A stretch of 14,307 nt of DNA from Duodenibacillus intestinigallinarum. Lineage in GTDB: Bacteria > Pseudomonadota > Gammaproteobacteria > Burkholderiales > Burkholderiaceae_F. Shown here piece after piece: positions 13,777 through 14,307 of this stretch. Positions within the stretch are counted from its first letter, which is position 1. Every line of letters starts with the position of its first letter. The DNA lies in the NCBI GenBank assembly GCA_019117105.1, contig DXAH01000021.1, positions 1 through 14,307 of the forward strand. The letters run 5' to 3'. Both the position numbers and the translations under genes were made by a program. Under the pieces are notes generated by a model, which made no database searches, was not told the origin of the DNA, and worked only from the letters and a program-made list of their open reading frames with translations.

Positions 13777-13822
13777 AAAAAAGCTGTTTACCCACGCAAC
13801 ACGTTACGCAAGGCAAACAGCT
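13777..13822 (-). terminator. rho-independent terminator of the DJ-1/PfpI gene
   Basis: On the - strand, AGCTGTTT (13822-13815) pairs with AAACAGCT (13789-13782), and a T-run follows (complement of the six As at 13777-13782). The loop of 25 bases is long and contains TTGCGT twice, 12 bases apart. It lies about 40 bp after the stop codon and separates this gene from the cytochrome operon downstream. Confidence 0.8.
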
Positions 13823-13862
13823 CAAAGAGAAGGAGACTGAGAGTTGAGGAGAAAAATCGAAA

Positions 13863-14307
13863 TTACTTCTTGGCTTGTGCCGGATAAGCTCCTTTCTGCC
13901 AATCGGGCCAGAGCTTCATTTCGTTGTAGAGGAATCGGCCCTTGATGAAGTCACTGTCGCCGCCCAGAACGTCAACGAGAGCGAACGCAAACGGCAAAGC
14001 GGTGCCCGGGCCGCGGCTGGTGACCATCTTGCCGTCAATCACGACTGTGTCGCGTACATAAGTGGCGCCTGTGTAGAAAGGTTCGGTCTTTTTACCGGGA
14101 TACGCCGTAATGGTCTTGCCTTGAATGACGCCGGCCTTGGCCAGAACGTTGGGAGCGGCGCACATGGCCGCCACCCACTTGCCGGACTTGTCGTAGTGAC
14201 GAACGAGCTCGTGTACGCGTTGGTCGGCAATCATGTTGTCAACGCCCGTCCAGCCACCCGGCAGAACGATCATATCGTAGTCCTGATAGGCCTTGAGGTC
14301 TTTGCCG
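13863..14307 (-). CDS. DJ-1/PfpI family protein (N-terminal part outside window)
   Basis: The C-terminal 147 residues of a DJ-1/PfpI superfamily protein; the frame stays open to the window edge (GKDLKAYQDYD before the first in-window Met), so the start is beyond 14307. Visible hallmarks are MIVLPGGWTGVDNM, the nucleophile-elbow cysteine in AAMCAAPNVLAKAG, ITAYPG, and SRGPGTALPFAFALVDVLGG near the end. The family contains glyoxalase/deglycase-like, chaperone and protease-like members, so the specific role is not known. The catalytic glutamate near the N-terminus is not in the window. After the GPGT helix it has about 29 further residues (FLYNEMKLWPDWQKG...). A terminator follows, so it is probably independent of the cytochrome operon, though nearness suggests a possible stress link. 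Confidence 0.88.
   Translation of the reverse strand, partial: GKDLKAYQDYDMIVLPGGWTGVDNMIADQRVHELVRHYDKSGKWVAAMCAAPNVLAKAGVIQGKTITAYPGKKTEPFYTGATYVRDTVVIDGKMVTSRGPGTALPFAFALVDVLGGDSDFIKGRFLYNEMKLWPDWQKGAYPAQAKK

Noticed and set aside
13826..13860. Purine-rich stretch with two AGGAG-like sequences on the + strand as ribosome binding sites
   Set aside because: No + strand open frame follows; it is the pyrimidine-rich 3' region of the - strand DJ-1/PfpI transcript.

Overview
The window looks like a gut-type betaproteobacterium of the Burkholderiales, most likely close to Sutterella/Parasutterella. The order hflX-hflK-hflC-DUF2065-hisZ-purA-phosphoribosyltransferase is the conserved betaproteobacterial arrangement. 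HisZ fits that group, and an exported flavin reductase with a small tetraheme cytochrome c under a periplasmic-sensing two-component system is typical of anaerobic Sutterellaceae. The genus is inferred from gene content and order only.

Region 1 (1-7124, + strand) is core housekeeping. It holds the 3' part of hflX (ribosome-associated GTPase), hflK and hflC (the SPFH complex that holds and modulates FtsH), a two-helix DUF2065 membrane protein, hisZ (regulatory subunit of ATP phosphoribosyltransferase), purA (adenylosuccinate synthetase) and a purine-type phosphoribosyltransferase. A strong hairpin terminator closes this block. Its T-tract runs into the stop codon of the convergent next gene.

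Region 2 (7123-8802, - strand) is one unusual gene. It encodes a CobT-like von Willebrand A protein with an intact MIDAS motif and an N-terminal HEXXH...E motif that resembles a zinc metallopeptidase. The AAA+ ATPase that usually accompanies such proteins is absent from the window. A divergent AT-rich intergenic region of about 370 bp (8803-9169) separates it from region 3 and carries promoter-like and operator-like sequences.

Region 3 (9170-13613) looks like a self-contained anaerobic-respiration module. A TtrS-like sensor kinase (exported phosphonate-binding-like sensor domain, one membrane helix, kinase core) overlaps by 20 bp a FixJ/TtrR-like response regulator. Convergent to these is a - strand operon of a tetraheme c-type cytochrome and a Tat-exported FAD flavoprotein of the fumarate-reductase family. 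The flavoprotein lacks the recognisable catalytic residues of true fumarate reductases, so its electron acceptor is probably another molecule. The plausible scheme is that the sensor detects an acceptor in the periplasm, the regulator turns on the operon, and the cytochrome passes electrons to the flavoprotein. The cytochrome leader carries a 10-bp perfect palindrome and an inverted repeat that could mask the ribosome binding site. The substrate cannot be named from sequence.

Region 4 (13863-14307, - strand) is the 3' part of a DJ-1/PfpI family gene with its own terminator. I saw no tRNA, rRNA, CRISPR array, insertion sequence or phage gene.
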